Positions 1 through 12,160 of a stretch of DNA of 64,000 bases are shown here, in pieces (position 1 is the stretch's first letter; the number at the start of each line of letters is the position of its first letter). The notes beneath the pieces are model-generated. The model saw nothing but the letters and a program-made list of their open reading frames with translations. It was not told the DNA's origin and did no database searches. The position numbers and the translations under genes are program-made. Source of the stretch: Ceratodon purpureus. Its lineage: Eukaryota; Streptophyta; Bryopsida; Pseudoditrichales; Ditrichaceae. The stretch is from assembly GCA_014871385.1 (NCBI GenBank), contig CM026432.1:2754150-2818149 (forward strand). Direction: 5' to 3'.

Positions 1-832
1 TGCTGTAGGGATCTATCCATATACGAACTTACAGGCTCCGCACCAGATGTTTCCAACTTGTCATGGTTGTCCACACTGTGAGTGCTCATCACATCTCTTA
101 TCACTGTACTCATCCTTCCTTGAACGAACTTTCAATTTACTGGTTAACTAAAGTTATGGTCAGTGATGGGTAGGGTAAGAATTAGGTCATAGACTAGAAT
201 CTTGCAGACTTGGGATAAACTCAATTATGTATCTACAACCAATACCAGGCTCTCTGCCAGGACTGGTTGTGACCCTTGACCCCTACGTCATTCCCCGAGC
301 ATGAAGAACTTTAGATGGTTAAATTCACTCCTCAGCTAATCATTGTTTCCAAGTCTGCAAACTGCTCACAAAGGCTAACTCTTTGTTGTAGGGGTTTATC
401 ACGGAACCAAAATTTCTAAGTTATCAGAGTTGCAGTATCTGTGAGTATCATCATATTCATATTGGTCCTCACTGATGAGTAGTTTTACTAATCTAAGACT
501 CAGTTGACTCACTCTGATTTGATGAGTTATTTATCTAACAGAGTGATCACTGGCCTGTGCTTCCTTCCATAGACGTGACCATCTTTTCCTATGCACCATA
601 TTCTCTCTCTTGAAACTCTTGGCAGATTTAGACTTGTCGGACTACCTCCCGGAGAATTTCTATCTTAAAAGACTGTGATATTGTAATGATTTACATGAGC
701 CTTGCCACAGGGATCTGTCTAGCAACACATACACACCTGGTCAAGCACCATCTTGATCGATATGTGAAGTTCCTCTTGTTACCGAAGCTCTCTACCTTTT
801 GTGCCTAATTATTAACTAATTTAAAGGGAGAG

Positions 833-1195
833 TGTGTTGGTGTGCGGGTTTTGGAGGCCTTTGCCGTCTCAGTGTGCGCGTAGGGGTTGTGCTATAATAC
901 TAATAGGTTTCAATAGTAGTGGAGCTGACGCATCTGATATAATTCGTGTTGCTAGGCTTAAGTACGAGAAATGGTGTCCTGGTTGGGGAGGTCTGTTTGG
1001 AGCTTCCTTTGTGCTTACAGATTGAGTAAAGATGTGCAAACAATTTTGGCTTTGGAGTTTTGAGACTCTTGATACTTTGTTGGTTGCAATTACGGCTTCA
1101 TCTGGAGTTGATCGTCTTTATACAGTAATCTAGGTTTGATCGTCTTTGAGCAGAGCTACTCTTTCTGGATTTGTTTATGAACTCCAAGAGGATGT
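833..1195 (+). mobile_element. Possible worn Copia-type LTR remnant in the unit
   Basis: A purine run (AAAGGGAGAG, 823-832) is followed directly by TGTGTTGG, the usual look of a polypurine tract and LTR start. About 360 bp on, near 1198, is a sequence partly like a tRNA-Met primer site. The stretch before the purine run has weak likeness to the end of a Copia pol region. It is clearly broken and old. The unit holds only one such segment, so LTR ends cannot be proved by comparison. Equivalent positions are about 8002-8364, 21879-22241 and 29049-29411. Treat as a fossil. Confidence 0.25.
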
Positions 1196-2018
1196 GTGGT
1201 ATGAACACTGTTTCTGTTTACGTAGAAAAGCTTGGTTTTTTGTTGATTGTGAGCGTAATATGGAATCTCAAGTTTTAACATTGAAGAGGGTGGAATAAGT
1301 TATTTAAATGAGATTATACCCAGCTTCTGATTGAGCTAAAAAATGAGATCTATATTGTGCTGAATTTTAGAGCTTTGGGTTGGTTGAGATGATATGGTGG
1401 TGGGAGAGCGCTTTGGACGATGATCTTTAGATGATGGTGACATTGGTTGTGTTGAGGGTGGGGTTGCAGGTGGATCTCTTGACGCAGGTAGTTCGAATCT
1501 CGAGTGCATGAATTCACAGAACGTGTTCTCTTTTATGCGTTGTTATCTGCAGTCACTGATGTGCAGACTTGAACTTATGTGGTGGAGAGAGTCCTCTATT
1601 TGAGTTTAGAAATCTAGAATATTGAACAAGCAACAGTGAAGTATTCTCAATCGGTGCTTTACGTTTGTAGAATAATTTCAAATTAATAAAACGCTGGTGA
1701 ATGTTCCTCTCAATGAAACGATCTAGATTTTCCAATGTATGTCTAGAGTTTTCAATTTCTATTACAAACGTTCTGTAGTATTCTATTACAATTTGATGGT
1801 GAGCACGTCTAAATAAAACAAAAAGTAGAGTGATTTAGGATATCTTGGGGATTGGAGAAAAGGTCGAAAAAAGGAACTTTTGACACCAGTCTAAAAAAAG
1901 GAACTTCTGACATCATGAAAGGTTACATGTTTTAGTGTGATCATATGAGTGAAGGCTTGGCTTTGTCCATTTCAAAAATTGGGTCAAGCATGACAGCAAC
2001 TTGAATCTGAAGAAATTA

Positions 2019-2419
2019 AGGTAGTAATACCATAAACCGATAGAATAAGGAGTTTTGAGCAATTTGAACTATCATTTTCTCAGGGAATTATTGCAAGTAC
2101 ATAGACAAATTGAAAACAGAATGATAGAAGTTGTTTTCATAAATTTCTGATGAAAATACAATTTCCTGGAAATATTTTAGCTGAACCCATTTTTTGTCTT
2201 GTAGACTTCATAAAGTCTGCTACTGGCATAGGCACAATTCCAAAAGCAGCTCTACCCAAAACCGATATAAGATCTCAAAGCTTGTGAGGTGCATCAACGC
2301 TTTTCAAGGCTGGTCAAGGTATGTACCAAAATCAAGGATCTTGATTCCTGTTGGTGCGGTATCAGCACAAGTCTAATGCACAGGTTGAAGGGAGGTCTCG
2401 GTTTATGGTATTACTACCT
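2019..2419 (+). mobile_element. 401-bp TIR element (MITE-like) in unit A
   Basis: The ends are perfect 22-bp inverted repeats beginning AGGTAGTAATACCAT, flanked on both sides by TA. This fits a non-autonomous element with a TA target-site duplication, as used by Tc1/mariner-type transposases (family knowledge). There is no open frame that could be a transposase. The interior is not palindromic. Superfamily assignment beyond the TA duplication is a guess. Confidence 0.75.
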
Positions 2420-3529
2420 TACTGCAATATTTAGGTGCCTACATGACCTACTTGTACTTACATAATGTAGTGCGTGCCACATTTTGGGCTGGGAAAAGGA
2501 CTATTTGAGAGAGATAAGTTACATACAAGCTTGTGAACTATCTGGACTGTTGTAGTGGGATGGACTGCTTGTCCCCAAATGGATTCATGGCTTGAATATC
2601 CCATGTGATGATATTAACTGGCAAGTGGATCATGTAAACTTCACTATTGCGGACATACTCTAGGTACTGCTTCTCGCTTTCAAGTTGTAGGGATCAAATC
2701 CAGGTTCTAAAAGTTATTTGTCAACAAAATGTTCAATATATTGATTTTTCTCTCTCAAAATCTGCTGTCATAAATTCCACAAAATAAATTAACCAAAAAA
2801 ATGCACAATTATGAAAATTTGCATGATTTTGTTCATCCATTTTCTTTTCTAACACATGCACTTGTACCTATTCTTTTTAAATCAAAATTCATAAATTCTG
2901 TTGCAAAGTGAAATGTGATTTTTCAAATGCTCTCTGAAAATTTATGAAATAGAATATTCATACGACACTTAGACCAAGATTCCAAGAGTTTGATTTTGAT
3001 TCAGGAAAAAAAGGAAAACAAAGGGGAAAAATATAGAAGAAGAAGAAGAAAAAAGATCGACAAAAGAAATGAAGAAGAAGAAAAAGAATTCCATCTTCAA
3101 AGAAAGTCACTCTAAACAAAGTGTATGTTTATCCCATCAAAATATAGATTGAGGGTGTAGAAGTACGAGTATCCTTGTTGGATTTCAAAATGACTTATAA
3201 GGTGGGCCTTCAACTATGAATAATTCCCATGAGCCTCGGTTGAGAAAGGAAAAACTATAAACTTTAAATTAGCACCAATAGTTGTCATATACTTGAAGGT
3301 GGCCGATGGGAATTTCGCACATTATGCATCTTACTCCACTGCCTACTTGCACGTACTTTTATAACCATGGTTATGGGTGCTCCATGAAGTGTGATTTCTT
3401 CATAGATATATTTTAGCGCAAAATTGATTGAAGAGTTAAAAGTAATATTCTTGCTTACGATTTTTACGTATTCGTCTTCATATCCATCACCCTTCCATCC
3501 ACCAACGTAGTGGGGCTCGCCGCACAAGA

Positions 3530-4140
3530 GGCTAGTTTTATAAAAAAAAATGAAATATGTTCATAACCAAATCACTACTCAAATTCAATAGTGACCCAAG
3601 TCAAAAAGTTCACCAATTTTGCAAGGGCAGCCTCCATTACTTACAAAGACAAGCTTCAAAGTTTTTAGTAATTATTGGGTTTTTCTATAAATTTTTTGTC
3701 AAAACTCAAGATTTTTGATTTTTTTGAAATTGTTTTTTTGAAAATCACAAATTCATAAAGGTACCTACTCACCGTTCACTTTTCCTTTATCTCACAAATT
3801 GTTTTTGTAATGCATGTTTTACTATTTTTGTCAATTTTATACCTTCTTATAGAAAACAATTTGCATGATGCTCTAAAAAGCGTTTTGAGTCCCTAAAATT
3901 TTGCATGATCATACCTTGCCTAGTTAACTACATGGAAAAAAATATGACCAAAATGTGTGAGGTAAGAAGCTTCAAGTCTCACTTTGCACCGTGGAAGTAA
4001 TGCCTCTCGAGCAATGCCCAAAAAAGCTTTTGCACACACATTGAATGTTACGATGTTGTGAAAGATAATAATTAAAACATTGGTTTTCAAACTAGACCAA
4101 GAAATAGGCTGAGATAAACATCTTACGGTTGAAAGTCTTT
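3530..4140 (+). repeat. Partial copy of the 0.93-kb dispersed repeat, unit A
   Basis: This part of the unit aligns with the middle and late parts of the complete elements at 44890-45817 and 58181-59109; all share phrases such as aaccaaatcac and gacaagcttcaa. Neither terminal inverted repeat is present. Equivalent partial copies lie near 10699-11310, 18934-19543 and 26104-26713. The array's outer breakpoint at 33296 falls within the same segment. Confidence 0.7.
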
Positions 4141-4880
4141 TTTGTTGTTATTGGTAGGGAACCAGAATGTGGTTGCGAAACTCAGTTGGGGGTGAATATC
4201 TTGAAATCCAAAATGAATTTGCTCTCGACTATACCTGTTCAGATTTCCGTTCTTCTCAGAGGCTCAGGATGCAACAATCAGATCTCCATTCAGAGTCATT
4301 GTAGACGGTCCAAATTGATAAGAATACATCACTGTAGTAATATACGGAAACCAAAAGAAAGGCGGAATTGAAGAGAATACGGAGAGGAGAGTACAAAAGA
4401 TAAGGGTCTTGGTGGGATGAACTTTGCTCATGAAGAAAGCTTTAGTCCATGAGTGGTTGTTTCCGTTGACATTATAAATGTAGATGGAAGATTCTCTAGA
4501 AAGAGAAGTGATGAGTCATTGGAGTAAGGCTAAAGATGATTGGTGTAACGATACACATCCTTGTGGATCGGACCGGTATTAGAGTCATATTGTACATGTA
4601 GTGTATATAGAGTAAAAAATACAATAGATTTGAGGTGTTTTATTTACTGTTTTTGGTTTATGCCTAGATTCTAACTCTTCAATTGTTGTGGATTGCATCA
4701 CATTTGAGTCATGTCAATGAGGCCTAGTGTACAAAAAACATGCCTAAGCCTTAAACATCCTCTGAATCTTTTACTAATTTAGCACATGCATACATACACA
4801 TATACATAAAACGAGAGAAAACAGAGTTGTTGGTGGAAAAGAATTAAAAGGGTGAAGAGAATTAAAAAAATCACAAAAGT

Positions 4881-4990
4881 GGGTCGGAGGGAATCGAACC
4901 GGAGACGTCGGGGGTGGGGGGCAAAAGGCTGTGGGGGCGCGGCGCACGCGTCCCTCACAGCCCCTGGCCGGGTGTGCCTCACCCACGACC
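4881..4990 (-). ncRNA. tRNA-like CpG-rich segment with Pol III B-box, unit A
   Basis: On the minus strand a GC-rich patch ends with GGTTCGATTCC, a match to the Pol III B-box consensus, followed by CTCCGACCC. That 3' end can pair with GGTCG at the segment's 5' end like an acceptor stem. The spacing (about 110 bp) is too long for a plain tRNA and the A-box is poor. It is more likely a tRNA-derived SINE head or decayed tRNA than a working tRNA gene. It sits as a GC island in AT-rich DNA. Confidence 0.4.
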
Positions 4991-7900
4991 GATTATTGGA
5001 GGGCGATAAATGTATTTATATACAAAACTTGTGCGGTGGGGAGTGGAGTCCAGGCTATGCAAATTCAGTTGTAAGTATGGTATTGCGTGCCGTTATAACC
5101 ACCCAGAAATTCTTCTAAGTGGTAAAATTTGCTTTCTTTCAAAACTCTTGTGTATAGATGATTATTTTTATTTTTATTTAGATATAGATTTATAAACAGA
5201 CATTTCGTATTTCAATGAATTAAATATAATTTGAAATGATAGTATGCTTTAATGATAATTAATGTAAGCCTAATAAGAATTTATAATTTATTGATTTGGT
5301 TTGAATTATTTCAGTGTAAAATAAAGCCTATTATAAATATTAAGTTGATCTTAATATCAGATAAATTTAATTTATTTAATATTAATATATTTTTACAATT
5401 AATTTCAGATCATGTTTTTTTTATTTACAATTAGTTGTTACGATGAGGCAGGTTCTAGACTTTGTCTTTGTAAAAGTTACCAACATTGAATGTTTAAATA
5501 GGCACCATTCTTAACACAATTACAACCTACAACATGTAGTGGAATAATATAAATACATTTTTGGTAATCAGACTTTAGTAGACAATATTAACTTTGTTGC
5601 ATTCAAAATATAAAAGATCATATATCATTCGTATGAGTAATAAAATTTACAAATGATAACTTAAGCTTAAGCAATCTCTAGTGTTACTAGAGATTTTTAT
5701 ATGAACTGCTTTTTTTTCTCTTCATAAGTAGGTGATCAGATAATATTGAAAATGCACCCCCAATGAACTTAGTCTATAATTTATAAATATTAGATTTGAA
5801 TCTATATATTTTTGGGTCAAAAAAATTATAAATCTTTTAATAAATCATTATTAAATTACTACAAATTGAGATGAATTTTAAAGTTCTATTTTTTCATTGA
5901 TTCAGTAGGTGGAAGAAGCGGAGCAACTCTACAACCTCAACAAGGGGGTTTATCCACACAACAGAAGACTGGGTGAGGTTCTCGCCGGCTGATTTACATT
6001 CCAGCTTCTCAATCTCGGACTTCTGTGAGTAATGACTGATTCATGTCTTCGCCGAATCTTGTGCTCTTTGTTGTGGTTTCTTCAGATGGATATTAATTAA
6101 CTATCGCGATGGAGGTTACTTCAAAAGCTCGTGGTGTATATCGTCGTTGCTGCCATTTAGATCATAGCTGAGATTTTTCAGAATTCTTTTGATCTATGAT
6201 GAGCGAGGAAACGGCATGAACCCAGCGGTTAGGTTTCTAGGACTTTATAGGAAGAATTTATTTGCGCAATGCCAGCCTTGTCAGTGCCGAGCCTGCGCTG
6301 TGAATCCATTGATTCCGATTCATTCAGATCATTCGAGATCTGTTTTCTCTGTAGTCCGTGTCGTTGCGGATTAGCGCTCGAATGCTGTTAGATCTCTAGT
6401 GATTCGGCTTCATTCGAAGTGTTTACAACACATGTGTTGCTATTGAAAATGAGACATGTCGCTTGTGGGGAACGGACCCAGTGTCTTACGATTCTTTCCT
6501 TTTTGGCTATGATTCTCTGCGGAAGATCTTTCTTTGTGGCAAACCGATGTTCGCTTGTTCTGAACGCATAATTACAAATGTAATGTGGGTAAAGATTCTT
6601 ATCTGCACAAATCAACTGAGTTCCCTCCTGAAAGTTTAGTTCCCAGAATTGTGAGAAATGATTACCACGTTAGGATGGCAATTACTTATCAGTTCAGCGG
6701 TTCTGAGCTCATTTCATCAGTTGAACCCAGTGTTGTTTTTGCTGAAGTTTTTGACGACTAATACCAGATAGGCTTTTTATTTATTTTGGGCTTTATTTCA
6801 TGAGGATTTTGTTGATGCTGATTGTTATTCTTATTGATTCTACTGGGGCGTATTATGGTTTGTGCAAGTGTTCTGTTCCAACGAAAACCAATATAACGAC
6901 CTTGCCACAATCTTTTTTAATACTCAGGTATATTATTCCCATACACAAACTCTTCGTGCCTCGTAAGCTTGAAAATGGAATTTGACGGTTGCTCGCCTCT
7001 TAGGAGGAGTTACTGTATCTTTCCGTCATATGACAATTATTAAATCATCTGAAACGGAATCAATTGCTTTGAACATCTCATTTTTAAAATTTCTAAGCAT
7101 GAGTTTAATGATAATTGAGCTGTAGTGACATGTTTGGGCTGATTAGTGTCTCCAAGTGAACAATTGTCTTGCTGTAGGGATCTATCCATATACGAACTTA
7201 CAGGCTCCGCACCAGATGTTTCCAACTTGTCACGGTTGTCCACACTGTGAGTGCTCATCACATCTCTTATCCTTGTACTCATCCTTCCTTGAACGAACTT
7301 TCAATTTACTGGTTAACTAAAGTTATGGTCAGTGATGGGTAGGGTAAGAATTAGGTCATAGACTAGAATCTTGCAGACTTGGGATAAACTCAATTATGTA
7401 TCTACAACCAATACCAGGCTCTCTGCCAGGACTGGTTAAGACCCTTGACCCCTACGTCATTCCCCGAGCATGAAGAACTTTAGATGGTTAAATTCACTCC
7501 TCAGCTAATCATTGTTTCCAAGTCTGCAAACTGCTCACAAAGGCTAACTCTTTGTTGTAGGGGTTTATCACGGAACCAAAATTTCTAAGTTATCAGAGTT
7601 GCAGTATCTGTGAGTATCATCATATTCATATTGGTCCTCACTGATGAGTAGTTTTACTAATCTAAGACTCAGTTGACTCACTCTGATTTGATGAGTTATT
7701 TATCTAACAGAGTGATCACTGGCCTGTGCTTCCTTCCATAGACGTGACCATCTTTTCCTATGCACCATATTCTCTCTCTTGAAACTCTTGGCAGATTTAG
7801 ACTTGTCGGACTACCTCCCGGAGAATTTCTATCTTAAAAGACTGTGATATTGTAATGATTTACATGAGCCTTGCCACAGGGATCTGTCTAGCAACACATA

Positions 7901-9187
7901 CACACCTGGTCAAGCACCATCTTGATCGATATGTGAAGTTCCTCTTCTTACCAAAGCTCTCTACCTTTTGTGCCTAATTATTAACTAATTTAAAGGGAGA
8001 GTGTGTTGGTGTGCGGGTTTTGGAGGCCTTTGCCGTCTCAGTGTGCGCGTAGGGGTTGTGCTATAATACTAATAGGTTTCAATAGTAGTGGAGCTGACGC
8101 ATCTGATATAATTCGTGTTGCTAGGCTTAAGTACGAGAAATGGTGTCCTGGTTGGGGAGGTCTGTTTGGAGCTTCCTTTGTGCTTACAGATTGAGTAAGG
8201 ATGTGCAAACAATTTTGGCTTTGGAGTTTTGAGACTCTTGATACTTTGTTGGTTGCAATTACGGCTTCATCTGGAGTTGATCGTCTTTATACAGTAATCT
8301 AGGTTTGATCGTCTTTGAGCAGAGCTACTCTTTCTGGATTTGTTTATGAACTCCAAGAGGATGTGTGGTATGAACACTGTTTCTGTTTACGTAGAAAAGC
8401 TTGGTTTTTTGTTGATTGTGAGCGTAATATGGAATCTCAAGTTTTAACATTGAAGAGGGTGGAATAAGTTATTTAAATGAGATTATACCCAGCTTCTGAT
8501 TGAGCTAAAAAATGAGATCTATATTGTGCTGAATTTTAGAGCTTTGGGTTGGTTGAGATGATATGGTGGTGGGAGAGCGCTTTGGACGATGATCTTTAGA
8601 TGATGGTGACATTGGTTGTGTTGAGGGTGGGGTTGCAGGTGGATCTCTTGACGCAGGTAGTTCGAATCTCGAGTGCATGAATTCACAGAACGTGTTCTCT
8701 TTTATGCGTTGTTATCTGCAGTCACTGATGTGCAGACTTGAACTTATGTGGTGGAGAGAGTCCTCTATTTGAGTTTAGAAATCTAGAATATTGAACAAGC
8801 AACAGTGAAGTATTCTCAATCGGTGCTTTACGTTTGTAGAATAATTTCAAATTAATAAAACGCTGGTGAATGTTCCTCTCAATGAAACGATCTAGATTTT
8901 CCAATGTATGTCTAGAGTTTTCAATTTCTATTACAAACGTTCTGCAGTATTCTATTACAATTTGATGGTGAGCACGTCTAAATAAAACAAAAAGTAGAGT
9001 GATTTAGGATATCTTGGGGATTGGAGAAAAGGTCGAAAAAAGGAACTTTTGACACCAGTCTAAAAAAAGGAACTTCTGACATCATGAAAGGTTACATGTT
9101 TTAGTGTGATCATATGAGTGAAGGCTTGGCTTTGTCCATTTCAAAAATTGGGTCAAGCATGACAGCAACTTGAATCTGAAGAAATTA

Positions 9188-9588
9188 AGGTAGTAATACC
9201 ATAAACCGATAGAATAAGGAGTTTTGAGCAATTTGAACTATCATTTTCTCAGGGAATTATTGCAAGTACATAGACAAATTGAAAACAGAATGATAGAAGT
9301 TGTTTTCATAAATTTCTGATGAAAATACAATTTCCTGGAAATATTTTAGCTGAACCCATTTTTTGTCTTGTAGACTTCATAAAGTCTGCTACTGGCATAG
9401 GCACAATTCCAAAAGCAGCTCTACCCAAAACCGATATAAGATCTCAAAGCTTGTGAGGTGCATCAACGCTTTTCAAGGCTGGTCAAGGTATGTACCAAAA
9501 TCAAGGATCTTGATTCCTGTTGGTGCGGTATCAGCACAAGTCTAATGCACAGGTTGAAGGGAGGTCTCGGTTTATGGTATTACTACCT
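9188..9588 (+). mobile_element. 401-bp TIR element in unit B
   Basis: Same element at the same unit position, with intact inverted ends and TA flanks. It multiplied with the unit, not by separate insertion. Confidence 0.75.
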
Positions 9589-12050
9589 TACTGCAATATT
9601 TAGGTGCCTACATGACCTACTTGTACTTACATAATGTAGTGCGTGCCACATTTTGGGCTGGGAAAAGGACTATTTGAGAGAGATAAGTTACATACAAGCT
9701 TGTGAACTATCTGGACTGTTGTAGTGGGATGGACTGCTTGTCCCCAAATGGATTCATGGCTTGAATATCCCATGTGATGATATTAACTGGCAAGTGGATC
9801 ATGTAAACTTCACTATTGCGGACATACTCTAGGTACTGCTTCTCGCTTTCAAGTTGTAGGGATCAAATCCAGGTTCTAAAAGTTATTTGTCAACAAAATG
9901 TTCAATATATTGATTTTTCTCTCTCAAAATCTGCTGTCATAAATTCCACAAAATAAATTAACCAAAAAAATGCACAATTATGAAAATTTGCATGATTTTG
10001 TTCATCCATTTTCTTTTCTAACACATGCACTTGTACCTATTCTTTTTAAATCAAAATTCATAAATTCTGTTGCAAAGTGAAATGTGATTTTTCAAATGCT
10101 CTCTGAAAATTTATGAAATAGAATATTCATACGACACTTAGACCAAGATTCCAAGAGTTTGATTTTGATTCAGGAAAAAAAGGAAAACAAAGGGGAAAAA
10201 TATAGAAGAAGAAGAAGAAAAAAGATCGACAAAAGAAATGAAGAAGAAGAAAAAGAATTCCATCTTCAAAGAAAGTCACTCTAAACAAAGTGTATGTTTA
10301 TCCCATCAAAATATAGATTGAGGGTGTAGAAGTACGAGTATCCTTGTTGGATTTCAAAATGACTTATAAGGTGGGCCTTCAACTATGAATAATTCCCATG
10401 AGCCTCGGTTGAGAAAGGAAAAACTATAAACTTTAAATTAGCACCAATAGTTGTCATATACTTGAAGGTGGCCGATGGGAATTTCGCACATTATGCATCT
10501 TACTCCACTGCCTACTTGCACGTACTTTTATAACCATGGTTATGGGTGCTCCATGAAGTGTGATTTCTTCATAGATATATTTTAGCGCAAAATTGATTGA
10601 AGAGTTAAAAGTAATATTCTTGCTTACGATTTTTACGTATTCGTCTTCATATCCATCACCCTTCCATCCACCAACGTAGTGGGGCTCGCCGCACAAGAGG
10701 CTAGTTTTATAAAAAAAAATGAAATATGTTCATAACCAAATCACTACTCAAATTCAATAGTGACCCAAGTCAAAAAGTTCACCAATTTTGCAAGGGCAGC
10801 CTCCATTACTTACAAAGACAAGCTTCAAAGTTTTTAGTAATTATTGGGTTTTTCTATAAAATTTTTGTCAAAACTCAAGATTTTTGATTTTTTTTGAAAT
10901 TGTTTTTTTGAAAATCACAAATTCATAAAGGTACCTACTCACCGTTCACTTTTCCTTTATCTCACAAATTGTTTTTGTAATGCATGTTTTACTATTTTTG
11001 TCAATTTTATACCTTCTTATAGAAAACAATTTGCATGATGCTCTAAAAAGCGTTTTGAGTCCCTAAAATTTTGCATGATCATACCTTGCCTAGTTAACTA
11101 CATGGAAAAAAATATGACCAAAATGTGTGAGGTAAGAAGCTTCAAGTCTCACTTTGCACCGTGGAAGTAATGCCTCTCGAGCAATGCCCAAAAAAGCTTT
11201 TGCACACACATTGAATGTTACGATGTTGTGAAAGATAATAATTAAAACATTGGTTTTCAAACTAGACCAAGAAATAGGCTGAGATAAACATCTTACGGTT
11301 GAAAGTCTTTTTTGTTGTTATTGGTAGGGAACCAGAATGTGGTTGCGAAACTCAGTTGGGGGTGAATATCTTGAAATCCAAAATGAATTTGCTCTCGACT
11401 ATACCTGTTCAGATTTCCGTTCTTCTCAGAGGCTCAGGATGCAACAATCAGATCTCCATTCAGAGTCATTGTAGACGGTCCAAATTGATAAGAATACATC
11501 ACTGTAGTAATATACGGAAACCAAAAGAAAGGCGGAATTGAAGAGAATACGGAGAGGAGAGTACAAAAGATAAGGGTCTTGGTGGGATGAACTTTGCTCA
11601 TGAAGAAAGCTTTAGTCCATGAGTGGTTGTTTCCGTTGACATTATAAATGTAGATGGAAGATTCTCTAGAAAGAGAAGTGATGAGTCATTGGAGTAAGGC
11701 TAAAGATGATTGGTGTAACGATACACATCCTTGTGGATCGGACCGGTATTAGAGTCATATTGTACATGTAGTGTATATAGAGTAAAAAATACAATAGATT
11801 TGAGGTGTTTTATTTACTGTTTTTGGTTTATGCCTAGATTCTAACTCTTCAATTGTTGTGGATTGCATCACATTTGAGTCATGTCAATGAGGCCTAGTGT
11901 ACAAAAAACATGCCTAAGCCTTAAACATCCTCTGAATCTTTTACTAATTTAGCACATGCATACATACACATATACATAAAACGAGAGAAAACAGAGTTGT
12001 TGGTGGAAAAGAATTAAAAGGGTGAAGAGAATTAAAAAAATCACAAAAGT

Positions 12051-12160
12051 GGGTCGGAGGGAATCGAACCGGAGACGTCGGGGGTGGGGGGCAAAAGGCT
12101 GTGTGGGCGCGGCGCACGCGTCCCTCACAGCCCCTGGCCGGGTGTGCCTCACCCACGACC
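12051..12160 (-). ncRNA. tRNA-like segment, unit B
   Basis: Same segment with a one-base change in the GC-rich middle near 12104 that is shared with unit C. The B-box is unchanged. Confidence 0.4.

Larger units (their letters stand above)
1..7169 (+). repeat. Macrosatellite unit A (full length)
   Basis: Reference copy for unit numbering; the start is set by the window edge, not by a biological end. Parts, in order: possible LTR-like segment near 833, TIR element at 2019-2419, a purine-rich stretch near 3008-3090, part of a dispersed repeat near 3530-4140, and a GC-rich tRNA-like patch at 4881-4990. A very AT-rich stretch spans 5120-5900, and from about 5910 to 6500 the base composition is more balanced. 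It carries private differences from the other copies in its first 1.8 kb. Confidence 0.9.

Noticed and set aside
1485-1500. Second B-box-like sequence (agttcgaatctc) on the plus strand
   Set aside because: Two mismatches to the consensus and no A-box or tRNA fold upstream.
4881-4990. A functional tRNA gene
   Set aside because: The B-box is good but the A-box, arm spacing and anticodon stem do not fold into a cloverleaf; kept only as tRNA-like.
1-7169. Helitron origin for the 7.17-kb unit
   Set aside because: No TC start with a CTRR end and preceding hairpin could be placed at the same relative position; the short hairpin near 5672-5694 has no CTRR after it.
834-7282. Repeated short open frames in the macrosatellite (60-88 codons)
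   Set aside because: They recur only because the unit recurs, resemble no known protein, overlap on both strands and lack coding-like features.
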